Assembly: GCF_900142755.1 (NCBI RefSeq) | Contig: NZ_FRCA01000005.1 | Location: forward strand, 310,001-374,000 | Direction of reading: 5' to 3' | DNA: 64,000 nucleotides | From: Halomonas cupida | Lineage (GTDB): Bacteria > Pseudomonadota > Gammaproteobacteria > Pseudomonadales > Halomonadaceae | Shown here: positions 41,553-50,213 of the stretch, piece after piece | How positions within the stretch are numbered: the stretch's first letter is position 1 | How the letters are laid out: each line of letters opens with the position of its first letter | The notes under the pieces: generated by a model | Database searches by the model: none | Seen by the model: only the letters and a program-made list of their open reading frames with translations | What the model was told of the DNA's origin: nothing | Program-made: the position numbers and the translations under genes

Positions 41553-42230
41553 TCACTTTTTCGGCAGGCGACGGCTGACACCCTCCGCGCTACCCAGCAG
41601 CAGGATATCGGCGGGGCGTGCGGCAAACAGACCATTGGTGACAACGCCGACGATGGCGTTGAGACGCGCCTCCATGGCCTCCGGGTCCTCGATCATGAAC
41701 TCATAGCAATCCAGAATCTGATTGCCGTTGTCGGTGATGACGCCCTGGCGGTAGACCGGATCAGCGCCGAGCTTGACCAGTTCTCTGGCCACGTAGGAGC
41801 GCGCCATGGGGATCACCTCGATCGGCAAGGGGAAGTCGCCCAGTGTCTCGACTCGCTTGGAAGCGTCGGCAATGCAGATGAAGGTCTTGCAGCAGGCAGC
41901 CACGATCTTTTCACGGGTCAGCGCAGCTCCTCCGCCCTTGATCAAATGTAAGTGAGCGTTCACTTCGTCTGCGCCATCGATATAAACAGGCATGGTGCCG
42001 ACTTCATTGAGCTCGAATACATCGATGCCGTGTCCCTTGAGGCGCTGGGCACTGGCTTCACTGCTGGCGACAGCTCCGCGGAAATCACCTCGCAGTTCCG
42101 CCAGCCGGTCGATGAAGAAGTTGGCGGTTGATCCGGTACCGATACCGATCACGATGTCCTTGCCCAGCATGGGGCGGACCTCTTCGATGGCGGCGGCGGC
42201 AACGGCGTCCTTGAGTTCGTCCTGGGTCAT
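41553..42230 (-). CDS. rpiA: Ribose-5-phosphate isomerase A
   Basis: A 225-residue enzyme interconverting ribose-5-phosphate and ribulose-5-phosphate. Motifs: [40 protein letters not shown] (catalytic Asp), [20 protein letters not shown] and [19 protein letters not shown]. The ATG at 42230 gives the usual start [14 protein letters not shown]; a longer upstream frame lacks similarity. It diverges from ilvA, an arrangement common in gammaproteobacteria. Confidence 0.96.
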   Translation of the reverse strand: MTQDELKDAVAAAAIEEVRPMLGKDIVIGIGTGSTANFFIDRLAELRGDFRGAVASSEASAQRLKGHGIDVFELNEVGTMPVYIDGADEVNAHLHLIKGGGAALTREKIVAACCKTFICIADASKRVETLGDFPLPIEVIPMARSYVARELVKLGADPVYRQGVITDNGNQILDCYEFMIEDPEAMEARLNAIVGVVTNGLFAARPADILLLGSAEGVSRRLPKK

Positions 42231-42379
42231 GGTGAGCTCGCAGTGAAAATGGGTAGTCAAACAGGTGTTGCGGGCGCCCATTATAGACGAACCCAGGGGG
42301 TTATGGCTGGACGACCAGGGTAAGTCGATGCTACCAATAGGGGCTTTTGTTGCTCTTCCTACCTCGCTGGACGCCCCGA

Positions 42380-43894
42380 ATGCTAGAAGCTACCGTCAAG
42401 AAGATTCTCCAGGCCCGGGTCTATGATGCCGCCCGGGAAACGCCGATCTCTCCGGCGCCCATGTTGTCCCGTCGCTTCAACAATCAGATTCTGATCAAGC
42501 GCGAGGATCTTCAACCGGTTCATTCGTTCAAGATTCGTGGCGCCTACAACAAGATGGCGCAGCTCAGTGATGAGCAGAAAAGCCGTGGCGTGATCGCTGC
42601 TTCGGCGGGGAACCATGCCCAGGGCCTGGCCATGGCGGCCAGGCAGATGGGCGTCAAGGCAATCATCGTCATGCCGCGCATCACCCCCGAGATCAAGGTG
42701 GCGGCGGTACGTGGCTGGGGGGCCCGGGTCATCCTCAAGGGAGATGCCTTTGCCGCTGCTGCCGAGCATGCCGAAGAACTGGTCAAGGAACACGGCTACA
42801 CCTATATTCCGCCGTTTGATGATATCGATGTCGTGGCGGGTCAGGGCACCGTGGCGATGGAGATCCTGCGCCAACACAGTGGCCCGATTGATGCGGTGTT
42901 CGTCCCGGTCGGTGGCGGCGGACTGATTGCCGGAATGGCGGCCTACATCAAGTACCTGCGCCCGGACATCAAGGTCATCGGTGTCGAGTCCGAAGACAGT
43001 GCCTGTCTCAAGGCGGCGTTGAAGGCCGGCAAGCGAGTGGTGCTGGACCAGGTGGGTGTGTTCGCAGAAGGAGTGGCGGTGGCGCAGATCGGCAAGGTGC
43101 CGTTCAAGCTGTGCCGCGACCTGGTCGATGATGTCATCACCGTCAACACCGACGAGATGTGTGCGGCAGTAAAGGACATCTTCGATGATACCCGTGCGGT
43201 GTCGGAAACCTCTGGTGCGTTGTCACTGGCAGGCCTCAAGAAATATATTCAGCAGACCGGCGTGGAGAATCAGACACTCATCTGTGTCAATTCCGGTGCC
43301 AACACCAATTTCGATCGTCTGCAGCACATCGCTGAACGTACCGAACTGGGCGAACAGCGCGAGGCGATTCTCGCCGTGACCATTCCCGAGCGCCCCGGCA
43401 GCTTCAAGAAATTCTGTCGTACCATCGGTAAACGGATGGTAACGGAGTTCAACTATCGCTACGCCGATGCCGATCAGGCGCATATCTTCGTCGGTATCCA
43501 GGTCAAGCCGGGTGGCGAGGACCGTCAGTCGGTGATCGAGAAACTGATCGAGGCCGGCTATCCGGTGGAGGACCTTACCGACAATGAGCTGGCCAAGTTG
43601 CATATTCGCCACCTTGGGGGTGGCCGGCCGCAGTCGCACTTCGACGAAGAGGTCTATCGCTTCGAGTTCCCTGAGCGCCCCGGCGCGTTGATGAACTTCC
43701 TGACCCATCTGCCGCAGGACTGGAACATCTCCCTGTTCCACTACCGAAACCATGGTGCGGCCTATGGCCGTGTACTGGTCGGTATGCAGCTGCCCAATGG
43801 CGATCGCAGTCACGTCGAGGAATACTTCGACGAGATTGGCTACCGCTACTGGAAGGAAAGCGATAATCCCGCCTATCGCCTGTTCATGGCTTGA
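42380..43894 (+). CDS. ilvA: Threonine ammonia-lyase, biosynthetic
   Basis: A 504-residue PLP enzyme that deaminates threonine to 2-oxobutanoate for isoleucine synthesis. The PLP lysine is in [13 protein letters not shown], with [20 protein letters not shown] and [20 protein letters not shown]. Two C-terminal ACT-like regulatory domains follow ([40 protein letters not shown]), as in the isoleucine-inhibited long form. The start at 42380, [18 protein letters not shown], fits the family. Confidence 0.96.
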   Translation: MLEATVKKILQARVYDAARETPISPAPMLSRRFNNQILIKREDLQPVHSFKIRGAYNKMAQLSDEQKSRGVIAASAGNHAQGLAMAARQMGVKAIIVMPRITPEIKVAAVRGWGARVILKGDAFAAAAEHAEELVKEHGYTYIPPFDDIDVVAGQGTVAMEILRQHSGPIDAVFVPVGGGGLIAGMAAYIKYLRPDIKVIGVESEDSACLKAALKAGKRVVLDQVGVFAEGVAVAQIGKVPFKLCRDLVDDVITVNTDEMCAAVKDIFDDTRAVSETSGALSLAGLKKYIQQTGVENQTLICVNSGANTNFDRLQHIAERTELGEQREAILAVTIPERPGSFKKFCRTIGKRMVTEFNYRYADADQAHIFVGIQVKPGGEDRQSVIEKLIEAGYPVEDLTDNELAKLHIRHLGGGRPQSHFDEEVYRFEFPERPGALMNFLTHLPQDWNISLFHYRNHGAAYGRVLVGMQLPNGDRSHVEEYFDEIGYRYWKESDNPAYRLFMA

Positions 43895-43909
43895 ATCCGA
43901 CCGATCGAT

Positions 43910-43945
43910 AGAGCTGTGTCGTTGTGCCACTTCTGACACGGCTCT
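43910..43945 (+). terminator. Possible terminator after ilvA
   Basis: AGAGCTGTGTC and GACACGGCTCT form an 11-bp stem with one G-T pair around a 14-base loop, 15 bases past the ilvA stop. The following T content is low, so efficiency is uncertain. Confidence 0.5.
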
Positions 43946-44037
43946 TCCTTACGTCAAGCCAGTTATTTCTGTGCCATTTCGTGCAGCTATTGCTTTCCCT
44001 ATCAGGAAGCATTGGATCCTGTGTCGGCGCCCTATAC

Positions 44038-44090
44038 TGCGGACGAAAATCAAATCGATCAGGATGAGCTATTTGATTACCATGTTAATA
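44038..44090 (+). repeat. Structured dispersed repeat, copy C (3' end only)
   Basis: The 53 bases from TGCGGACG to GTTAATA match the last third of copies A and B, including the AATCAAAT/ATTTGATT hairpin and the terminal GTTAATA. The remaining upstream two thirds are missing. The stretch from 43946 to 44319 shows no gene. It holds a GTCTGAAGAA direct repeat at about 44171-44193. Confidence 0.8.
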
Positions 44091-44319
44091 AAATACGTGA
44101 CTGTTGATGAAGAAAGAGGCTCATCAGGCATTGGTGAAGTATCTTCAGCAGTGCTGCGCAGCCGGGAGGTCTGAAGAAGATGTCTGAAGAAAAAGTGCGA
44201 GACTGCTGCGGAGCGTAGCATCTTGTCGAGAACGGGGGTATCCTGCGCGTGCAAGCACTGACTCACATGGAAACACCTGAGCTGACGCTGTTTTGCCTTG
44301 CCGTTTTCGATTGTGGCAT

Positions 44320-44348
44320 TTGTCATAGAGCAGGTGTCTGCCTATAGT
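44320..44348 (+). promoter_or_regulatory. Strong putative sigma-70 promoter for the small membrane protein
   Basis: TTGTCA (44320-44325) and TATAGT (44343-44348) are separated by exactly 17 bases. Transcription would start near 44355. The leader of about 84 bases contains a short AAGCCA/TGGCTT hairpin and a GGGAG ribosome site. Confidence 0.7.
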
Positions 44349-44438
44349 CTGACTCAGTTATTGCAATGTCATGAATTCAATGTCGGTAATCTGAATAAAG
44401 CCATCGTGGCTTGTTCAGCCATACAAGGGAGCAAATAA

Positions 44439-44534
44439 ATGAATCGCAAGCCTGACCTTGTTGCGGCACTGGTACTGGTCTTCGGTATCGGCGTTGTAGC
44501 GACCGGTTACGCACAAGCTCTGGTGGGTGGTTAG
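44439..44534 (+). CDS. 31-residue single-pass membrane protein of unknown function
   Basis: A complete short frame: MNRKPDLVAALVLVFGIG, then VVATGYAQALVGG. Positive charges at the N terminus precede one hydrophobic segment (about residues 8-24), so the protein probably sits in the inner membrane with its N terminus inside. A GGGAG ribosome site lies at good spacing, and a near-consensus promoter lies upstream. It stands alone, between ilvA and the folate cyclo-ligase gene, in a gap of more than 800 bases. I do not recognise a named family. The promoter plus ribosome site make it more likely real than chance. Confidence 0.65.
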   Translation: MNRKPDLVAALVLVFGIGVVATGYAQALVGG

Positions 44535-44717
44535 TCCTGATCTGCCTCCAGTGGTGAAGGGGCTGAGATGGTGGCTGACACCATTTGCAGACCACGACAT
44601 CGCAGGGTTATCGCGGATAAGGAAGACGGCAAATCCGACGACGATTTACGAACAGTGTTCTCCATGACAATGACATTATCCGGTCGTCCCTTGTGACGGC
44701 CGGATTGCATTTGGGCC

Positions 44718-45374
44718 TCAACGTCGAGCTCTGATAACTCTCTCATCACTCACGATGGCGTCGAGTGGAACATCCCAGCTGGCGACGGGAAGTGATTCGA
44801 CGTGTTGAACTTCGTGAGCGAGCCCGATCAGTCTCGGGCGCGGCCTGCTCGGGCCATTCTGCGGATGTGTAAAGGCCAGAGTGCGATCATAGAAGCCGCC
44901 TCCCATACCGATGCGCTGTCCCTGATCGTCGAAGCCGACCAGCGGCAGTAGAATCACATCCAATGCCCAGGTCGGCATGCGTCGTGCCCGGAGGGCTCCG
45001 AAGCGGCTGTCCGGTTCGGGAATACCGAAACGGTTGCGGATCATCGGAGTGCGGGCGTCATAGCGCACGAACCAGAGCGCATTGTCGGCCAGAGGGCGCA
45101 GTACGGGAAGATAGGCGTTGGCGTTGCGCTGGCGAAGCCAGTCAAGCAGAGGGACGGGATCGATTTCACCATCGTTGGGGAGGTAGAGCGCAACATGTCG
45201 GGCCGAGAGCATCTCGGGAAGGCCGCGCAGCTGACGACACAGCCGCTGACTGGCCTGGCGCTGTTCACCCGGACTGAGCTGACGTCGACGCTGGCGCAGC
45301 AGACGACGCAACTGAGCACGGGTCAAGGTGGTATCGGTTATTCCGATCTCGCCTGATGCGCAGGTGTTACTCAT
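44718..45374 (-). CDS. 5-formyltetrahydrofolate cyclo-ligase
   Basis: A 218-residue ATP-dependent enzyme that returns 5-formyl-THF to 5,10-methenyl-THF (YgfA/Fau). Signatures: HVALYLPNDGEIDPVPLLDW, MPTWALDVILLPLVGFD and IGMGGGFYDRTLAF, the last being the family's phosphate/metal site. The start at 45374 has a GGGGA upstream. The 6S RNA gene ends four bases before the start codon, the conserved zapA-ssrS-ygfA arrangement of proteobacteria, so 6S RNA and this mRNA are probably transcribed together and cut apart. Confidence 0.92.
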   Translation of the reverse strand: MSNTCASGEIGITDTTLTRAQLRRLLRQRRRQLSPGEQRQASQRLCRQLRGLPEMLSARHVALYLPNDGEIDPVPLLDWLRQRNANAYLPVLRPLADNALWFVRYDARTPMIRNRFGIPEPDSRFGALRARRMPTWALDVILLPLVGFDDQGQRIGMGGGFYDRTLAFTHPQNGPSRPRPRLIGLAHEVQHVESLPVASWDVPLDAIVSDERVIRARR

Positions 45375-45377
45375 GAC

Positions 45378-45566
45378 AGGAGTTCCCCAGAATGCCGCTG
45401 TCGTTCTGGCCCTTGAACCCATTGGTTCAAGGTGGGTGGCCGCAGCCAGGCCGTCAGGCTTTCCGTCGCACGGACTTGCACACGGGCCTGGCTAGCATAT
45501 GGCCCCCTGGGTAATGCTCATAGGCTCGAGGGACGATAAACGACTGGCGCACACCCCAGGGAACCT
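45378..45566 (-). ncRNA. ssrS: 6S RNA
   Basis: The minus strand between zapA and the folate cyclo-ligase gene carries the conserved 6S hairpin ACCTTGAACC/GGTTCAAGGG near its 3' half. Its two ends can pair (GGTTCCC with GGGAACT), as 6S RNA requires for its long rod shape. A -10 box TAGAAT (45571-45576) lies just upstream of the predicted 5' end. Length of about 189 bases is typical. 6S RNA binds and restrains sigma-70 RNA polymerase in stationary phase. The exact ends are estimated. Confidence 0.87.
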
Positions 45567-45642
45567 CTGCATTCTACCAGACCGACGGGCAGGCCCAAAG
45601 ACAAACTCAAGGGAAAACCGGGGACATAGAGCTGGTCGGGGC

Positions 45643-45945
45643 TCAGCTACGCTGTGGGGCGTTGGAGAGCGCCTTCTCGAGACGTTCACTCAACGCGTTG
45701 ACGCTCTGCTCTCCTGCCTGTTTCTCATCGCGCAGTTCGAGCAGTTCGTTGGCCAGGTTGAGTGCCGCCATGATGGTGATCTTCTCGCGGTCACTGACCT
45801 TGCCCTGGGCCTGAATGCCCTGCAATGCGCGATCCAGATAACGTCCGGCGCGTTCCAGCTTGTCCTTCTCCTCAGCCGAGCAGGCGAAGGTATAGGTGCG
45901 CTCGAGAAGGGAAATTTCTGTCTTGTGCCGAGTGGTATCGGTCAT
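45643..45945 (-). CDS. zapA: Cell division protein ZapA
   Basis: A 100-residue protein that bundles FtsZ filaments at the division site. It begins MTDTTRHKTEISLLERTYTF, then has FACSAEEKDKLERAGRYLD, VSDREKITIMAALNLANELL and a C-terminal coiled coil (EQSVNALSERLEKALS). The start at 45945 matches the family; an upstream ATG would add 11 residues. It lies just upstream of 6S RNA and diverges from ygfB, the order found in E. coli. Confidence 0.94.
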   Translation of the reverse strand: MTDTTRHKTEISLLERTYTFACSAEEKDKLERAGRYLDRALQGIQAQGKVSDREKITIMAALNLANELLELRDEKQAGEQSVNALSERLEKALSNAPQRS

Positions 45946-46172
45946 GGCTGGCTCCGGGGCGGGCTGCGAAAACATCAATCAACGGCTCAAGAGCAGGAAC
46001 GCAGCGCGAGCGGTTGGCAATGCGTTACCATTTACTATAACGAGGGTGCTGACAAACGTCAGCGCAATAGTTTGCCATCAACCTCAATGAATGCCAGTCA
46101 CTATAAGAGAGCTCCGAGCAGGTGGTCAATGTCATACCGCCCCGCCGTGCTGGGGCTCCAGCGAGAGATACC

Positions 46173-46757
46173 ATGTCACTGATCAGTGAACGCCAGGATT
46201 TTTCCTCCATTGCCGACGTATTTTTGCTGCACGGCAGTATGCAATCGCCAGCCTTTCTTGATGGTCGCCTGTGTGCCGGCCTGGCGCTGCATGACCTGAG
46301 TGCCGAAGCCTGGCTGGAAGAGGTCTGCATCAGTCTTGGGGTCGAGCAACCCCGTGATGAAGCGAGTGCCGAACGCCTGCTGGGCTGGCGCCGTCAGACG
46401 CTGGATGCTCTGTCCAGCAGTGAACTGAACTTCGAACCCATGCTGCCGGATGAGCTGTTTTCGCTTGCCGAGCATGCTCAGGGCCTCAAGGAGTGGACGC
46501 TGGGCTTTCTCGAGGTCATCGAGGATGCCGGGGATGAGCCGCGCAAGGCATGGTCGGCAGCACTGCGTGAAGCGATTGACGACTTGCCGGGGTTGGCGGC
46601 AATGGAAACGGATATCGATGACAGCGCCGAGAACGAGAATGACCTGTTCGCATTGACCGAACATGCCCGGATGGCAGCCATGTTGCTGTATACCGAGCAA
46701 CACCCGGGTCACCCTCAGGTGGAAAAGGTGGAAGAGCCCCCCGGCTCGGTGCACTGA
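46173..46757 (+). CDS. ygfB: UPF0149 family protein YgfB
   Basis: A 194-residue acidic protein of the UPF0149/YecA-like family. Motifs: QSPAFLDGRLCAGLALHDLS, LPDELFSLAEHAQGLKEWTL and DIDDSAENENDLFALTEHAR. The E. coli gene sits just upstream of pepP and ubiH, and in Pseudomonas YgfB affects ampD and beta-lactamase expression; its role here is unknown. The ATG at 46173 is preceded by GCGAGAG. Here ubiH follows directly, without pepP. Confidence 0.9.
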   Translation: MSLISERQDFSSIADVFLLHGSMQSPAFLDGRLCAGLALHDLSAEAWLEEVCISLGVEQPRDEASAERLLGWRRQTLDALSSSELNFEPMLPDELFSLAEHAQGLKEWTLGFLEVIEDAGDEPRKAWSAALREAIDDLPGLAAMETDIDDSAENENDLFALTEHARMAAMLLYTEQHPGHPQVEKVEEPPGSVH

Positions 46758-46884
46758 TCACCTCGTGTTCAAGGTGGTCAGTGTTCAGAGCTGGTGGAGA
46801 TATTGGAAGCATGATTGTTCACCAAACAATCTGTTAGCTTGCTAATAAATCTTCCATTACGTAAAGATTTTACAGGATACGATA

Positions 46885-48153
46885 ATGGGGCAGCAGCAAG
46901 GTGCGGCGCCGCAGACGGAAGCATCAGATATCCACAGGGCGCGCCCTGTGGACGTGGCGATCATTGGCGGTGGTCTGGTCGGTGCCAGCCTCGGTGCAGC
47001 TCTGGCGCGATTGATCGCAGGTCATGGGCTCAGTGTAGCCGTTATCGAGGCGACCGCATTGGACCTCCCTGAGCTGGACGAGCAAACCGCTTCGCAAGCC
47101 TGGCAGCCGAGCTTCGATGCACGGGCCAGCGCTATCGCCACTGGTTCGGCGGCACACTTCGAGGCGCTGGGTGTGTGGTCGGAGATGGCTCGTGAAGCGA
47201 GCCCCATCTCGCTGATTCATGTCAGTGAGCGTGGCCGGCTGGGAGCCACTCGGTTGCGTGCGGAAGAGCTTGGGGTAGATGCCCTGGGTTACGTAATCCC
47301 CAATGCGTGGATGGGGCAGGTGCTCCACCGACATCTGGCGACGTTGCCCCTGGAGTGGCACTGTCCAGCGAGCGTCGAGGGCATCGTCCCGATAGCTGGA
47401 GGTCACCGCCTGACATTGTCCACCGGCGAGGTGCTGGATGCTGGCTTGACGGTACTTGCCGATGGGGGGCGCTCGGGACTCAAGGAAGCGCTGGGGATCA
47501 CCAGTGAGGCCAATCCCTACGACCAGGTCGCACTGATCGCCAATATCGGTGTCAGTCGGCCGCATCAGGGCATGGCCTTCGAACGCTTCACTTCCCAGGG
47601 GCCGATCGCGTTGTTGCCGTTGCCTGGTCAAGCCATGGAGTTGATCTGGACGCACCCCGCCGGAGATGAGCAACGCCGCCTGGCCCTGCCGGACAAGGCC
47701 TTCCTCGGTGAACTGCAGCAGGCATTTGGTGACCGTGCGGGCGCCTTTCTCAAGGTTGGCAGTCGGCATGCCTATCCGCTGTCGCTGGTTCGAGCCCATG
47801 AATCGGTGCGGCCGGGCCTGGCGGTGCTCGGTAATGCGGCCCACGCCCTGCACCCGGTGGCCGGGCAGGGCTTCAATCTCGCACTGCGCAGTGTGATGGA
47901 TCTGGTGGAAGCCATCGAGGCTGGACTGCGTACAGGGGAGTCACCGGGGAGTGCCGCAACACTGCAGGATTTCGAGCGACGTCGTGACGATGACCGGCGT
48001 AATGTGATCCGCTTCAGTGATGGGTTGATCCGGTTGTTCAGGATTGACCAACCATGGCTCTCCCATGCACGAGCTGCTGGATTGATCGGCCTGAATCTGA
48101 TCGGGCCGCTGCGCCGTACTCTGGCGAGACGCGCCATGGGTAGTGAGCGTTAG
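46885..48153 (+). CDS. ubiH: 2-polyprenyl-6-methoxyphenol 4-hydroxylase
   Basis: A 422-residue flavin monooxygenase for ubiquinone ring hydroxylation. The FAD motif is VDVAIIGGGLVGASLGAAL, the DG motif is LTVLADGGRSGLKEALG, and the GD motif is AVLGNAAHALHPVAGQGFNL, here with Asn in place of the usual Asp. About 20 residues precede the FAD motif. It pairs with UbiI downstream. A 129-bp imperfect palindrome begins six bases after its stop. Confidence 0.93.
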   Translation: MGQQQGAAPQTEASDIHRARPVDVAIIGGGLVGASLGAALARLIAGHGLSVAVIEATALDLPELDEQTASQAWQPSFDARASAIATGSAAHFEALGVWSEMAREASPISLIHVSERGRLGATRLRAEELGVDALGYVIPNAWMGQVLHRHLATLPLEWHCPASVEGIVPIAGGHRLTLSTGEVLDAGLTVLADGGRSGLKEALGITSEANPYDQVALIANIGVSRPHQGMAFERFTSQGPIALLPLPGQAMELIWTHPAGDEQRRLALPDKAFLGELQQAFGDRAGAFLKVGSRHAYPLSLVRAHESVRPGLAVLGNAAHALHPVAGQGFNLALRSVMDLVEAIEAGLRTGESPGSAATLQDFERRRDDDRRNVIRFSDGLIRLFRIDQPWLSHARAAGLIGLNLIGPLRRTLARRAMGSER

Positions 48154-48158
48154 GCTCT

Positions 48159-48287
48159 GTCTGAAAAGTGTCTGCGCTCGGTCATGCAGTGTTGAAATCG
48201 GCCTCAAAGTGCTCATTTACGATCAGTAAACTGCGCTTTTTCACCCAATTTCGCCTTGCTTGACCATCGCTCGCCAACTTTTGAGAC
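48159..48287. repeat. 129-bp imperfect palindrome after ubiH
   Basis: The outer arms GTCTGAAAAGT and ACTTTTGAGAC pair, as do inner blocks (GGTCATGCA with TTGCTTGACC; GAAAT with ATTTC), meeting at TTTAC-gatca-GTAAA in the centre. The sequence resembles transposon-derived fold-back repeats I associate with gammaproteobacterial genomes, but no transposase is nearby. It separates ubiH from the yciI-like gene and could form a long hairpin in the transcript. Confidence 0.7.
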
Positions 48288-48351
48288 AAACCCCAGGGCC
48301 TCTCGGCAGGCTCTAATCCAGCGCTGGATATCGACAAACAGGATTCTCGAC

Positions 48352-48660
48352 ATGTTCATCATCTCGTTGACCTACAAGCGGGACACCAGTGAAGTCGAGC
48401 CGCATATGGCGGCTCACATGGAGTACATTGACCATTACTATGCGGCCGGGGTCTTTGTTGCCTCCGGGCGCAAGGTGCCACGCACTGGCGGGGTGATTCT
48501 CGCCGTAGCCGAGAGCCGTGAAGCGTTGGAAGAGATCGTGGCCAGGGATCCGTTCTGCATCCATCAGCTGGTGGAGGTCGAGATCATCGAATTTGCCCCC
48601 TCCCGGACTTCACCGGAACTGACTGCGCTGCTGCGCTGCTGCGCTGACGCGCGGTTGTAG
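48352..48660 (+). CDS. YciI-like protein
   Basis: A 102-residue protein with the dimeric alpha-beta barrel fold of YciI: MFIISLTYKRDTSEVEPHMA, HMEYIDHYYAAGVFVASGRK and EIVARDPFCIHQLVEVEIIE. The His-Asp pair typical of the family (HMEYID; RDPF) is present. Function in the family is mostly unknown. It lies between ubiH and ubiI, 32 bases upstream of the latter's start, and probably shares their transcript. Confidence 0.85.
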   Translation: MFIISLTYKRDTSEVEPHMAAHMEYIDHYYAAGVFVASGRKVPRTGGVILAVAESREALEEIVARDPFCIHQLVEVEIIEFAPSRTSPELTALLRCCADARL

Positions 48661-48692
48661 GCGTGGATCGTTGGAACAGAGGCGGACAACAG

Positions 48693-49955
48693 ATGAGGCA
48701 AGATGTGCAGGATGCAGAACATACTCAGGACAGTCTCCACCATGACGTGGTGATCGTCGGCATCGGCATGGTCGGTGCGGCCCTTGCGGCCCTGCTGGGT
48801 CGTGCGGGGTTGAACGTCGCCATGGTCGATCCGCGACCGGAGGCGCTGGAGCTGGCTGACGTGGGAGTTGGTCAACCGGCCCCCAGGGTCAGCGCCTTGA
48901 CCCCTGTCTCCCAGCGTCTGCTGGAGGGCCTTGGCGCCTGGCCCTTGATCCGCGACCGACGAGTGACTCCCTACACCGCCATGCAGGTATGGGATGGCGA
49001 GGGCTCGGGAGATATCGGCTTTCGAGCCGATCAGGCCGGTGTCCCGGTATTGGGGCATATCGTCGAGAATGACGTGGTGCTGGCCGCATTGGAGCACTGC
49101 CTGGCGAGGATGCCCAACGTTACGCGACACTATGGACAGCGTGTGGCGTCATTGAGTGGTGATCCCGGCGCACCGCAAGTGGTGCTGGATAACGGTGAGA
49201 AACTGGCAGCGTCGCTGGTGGTCGCTGCCGATGGTGCTCGCTCACCGTTGCGTCAGATGGCGGGGATCGAGATCAGCGAGCGGGATACCGGCCATCATGC
49301 GTTGGTCACCACGGTGCGTACGGCTCTGCCTCATGGTGCAACAGCCCGCCAGGCGTTTCTCGCTACCGGCCCACTGGCCTTTCTGCCGCTGACCATCGAG
49401 GGCGACAGCCACTATTGCTCGATCGTATGGTCGACATCACCGCAGGAGGCCGAGCGCCTCGAGGCGTTGGAGCGGGAGGCGTTGGCCGGGGAATTGGCCG
49501 GAGCCTTCGATCATCGCCTGGGAGAGGTGGAAGTGTTGGACCGGGCCTGGTGCTTTCCGCTCAGCCAGCGCCATGCGCAGCGCTATTACCAACCCGGGTT
49601 GGCGCTGATCGGTGATGCGGCTCACAGCATCCACCCGCTGGCGGGCCAGGGGGTGAACCTCGGGCTGCTGGATGCCGCCGTGCTGGCAGAGGAGCTCCTG
49701 CAGGCACGCAAGCGTGGCTGCGAGTTGGGAGAGGAGTGGCAGTTGGCGCGCTACCAGCGTAGGCGACGTGGTGACAACGCCTCGATGCTGGCGCTGATGG
49801 ATGGTTTCCGGATGTTGTTTGGCGCGCGACACCCGGCCCTGACCCTGGCCCGCAACCTGGGGCTTTCCGGCGTCGACCGTCTGGGACCGCTCAAGCGTCT
49901 GATCATGCAGCAGGCGACTGGTCAGCGTGGTCGTCTGCCACATAGTTGTCGGTAA
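48693..49955 (+). CDS. ubiI: 2-polyprenylphenol 6-hydroxylase, UbiI/VisC family
   Basis: A 420-residue flavin monooxygenase that hydroxylates C5 of the ubiquinone ring. It has VVIVGIGMVGAALAALLGRA (FAD), VVAADGARSPLRQMAGIE (DG motif) and ALIGDAAHSIHPLAGQGVNL (GD motif). ATG at 48693 follows GAGG; a GTG at 48663 would add ten residues. It is paralogous to ubiH upstream. A 19-bp perfect hairpin terminator follows. Confidence 0.92.
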   Translation: MRQDVQDAEHTQDSLHHDVVIVGIGMVGAALAALLGRAGLNVAMVDPRPEALELADVGVGQPAPRVSALTPVSQRLLEGLGAWPLIRDRRVTPYTAMQVWDGEGSGDIGFRADQAGVPVLGHIVENDVVLAALEHCLARMPNVTRHYGQRVASLSGDPGAPQVVLDNGEKLAASLVVAADGARSPLRQMAGIEISERDTGHHALVTTVRTALPHGATARQAFLATGPLAFLPLTIEGDSHYCSIVWSTSPQEAERLEALEREALAGELAGAFDHRLGEVEVLDRAWCFPLSQRHAQRYYQPGLALIGDAAHSIHPLAGQGVNLGLLDAAVLAEELLQARKRGCELGEEWQLARYQRRRRGDNASMLALMDGFRMLFGARHPALTLARNLGLSGVDRLGPLKRLIMQQATGQRGRLPHSCR

Positions 49956-49985
49956 TCTCGTCGGGTGTCTCGACCACCAGGCGTA

Positions 49986-50027
49986 AAACACAGTGGCCCG
50001 AGTCGCAAGACTCGGGCCACTGTGTTT
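49986..50027. terminator. Bidirectional terminator between ubiI and ctpA
   Basis: AAACACAGTGGCCCGAGTC and its exact complement form a 19-bp stem around a GCAA loop, with A-rich and T-rich ends. It can end ubiI on the plus strand and ctpA on the minus strand. Confidence 0.9.
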
Positions 50028-50040
50028 ACTGGACTGTTTT

Positions 50041-50213
50041 TATTAACTCGGCATGCTTTCATGTTGGGTTAATGGCGGCACAGGGATGTGTCGCCGTCGG
50101 CCATCAGGCCGACGCGAGACCGCACCACACCAGCAGACCCGCGCATCTGCGCCAGTGTGGTGCGGACGACAATCAAATCGATCAGGATGAGCTATTTGAT
50201 TGCCATGTTAATA
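50041..50213 (+). repeat. Structured dispersed repeat, copy B (full length)
   Basis: This 173-bp copy is bounded by TATTAAC and GTTAATA and forms five hairpins: 50043-50072 (13 pairs), 50074-50095 (8), 50096-50113 (7), 50120-50165 (11, with an inner GCAGA/TCTGC stem) and 50171-50201 (8). Compared with copy A, most arm changes keep a pair (for example C-G to T-G in hairpin 1, G-C to G-T in hairpin 2). The right end overlaps the ctpA stop codon. Orientation is opposite to copy A. Confidence 0.92.
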
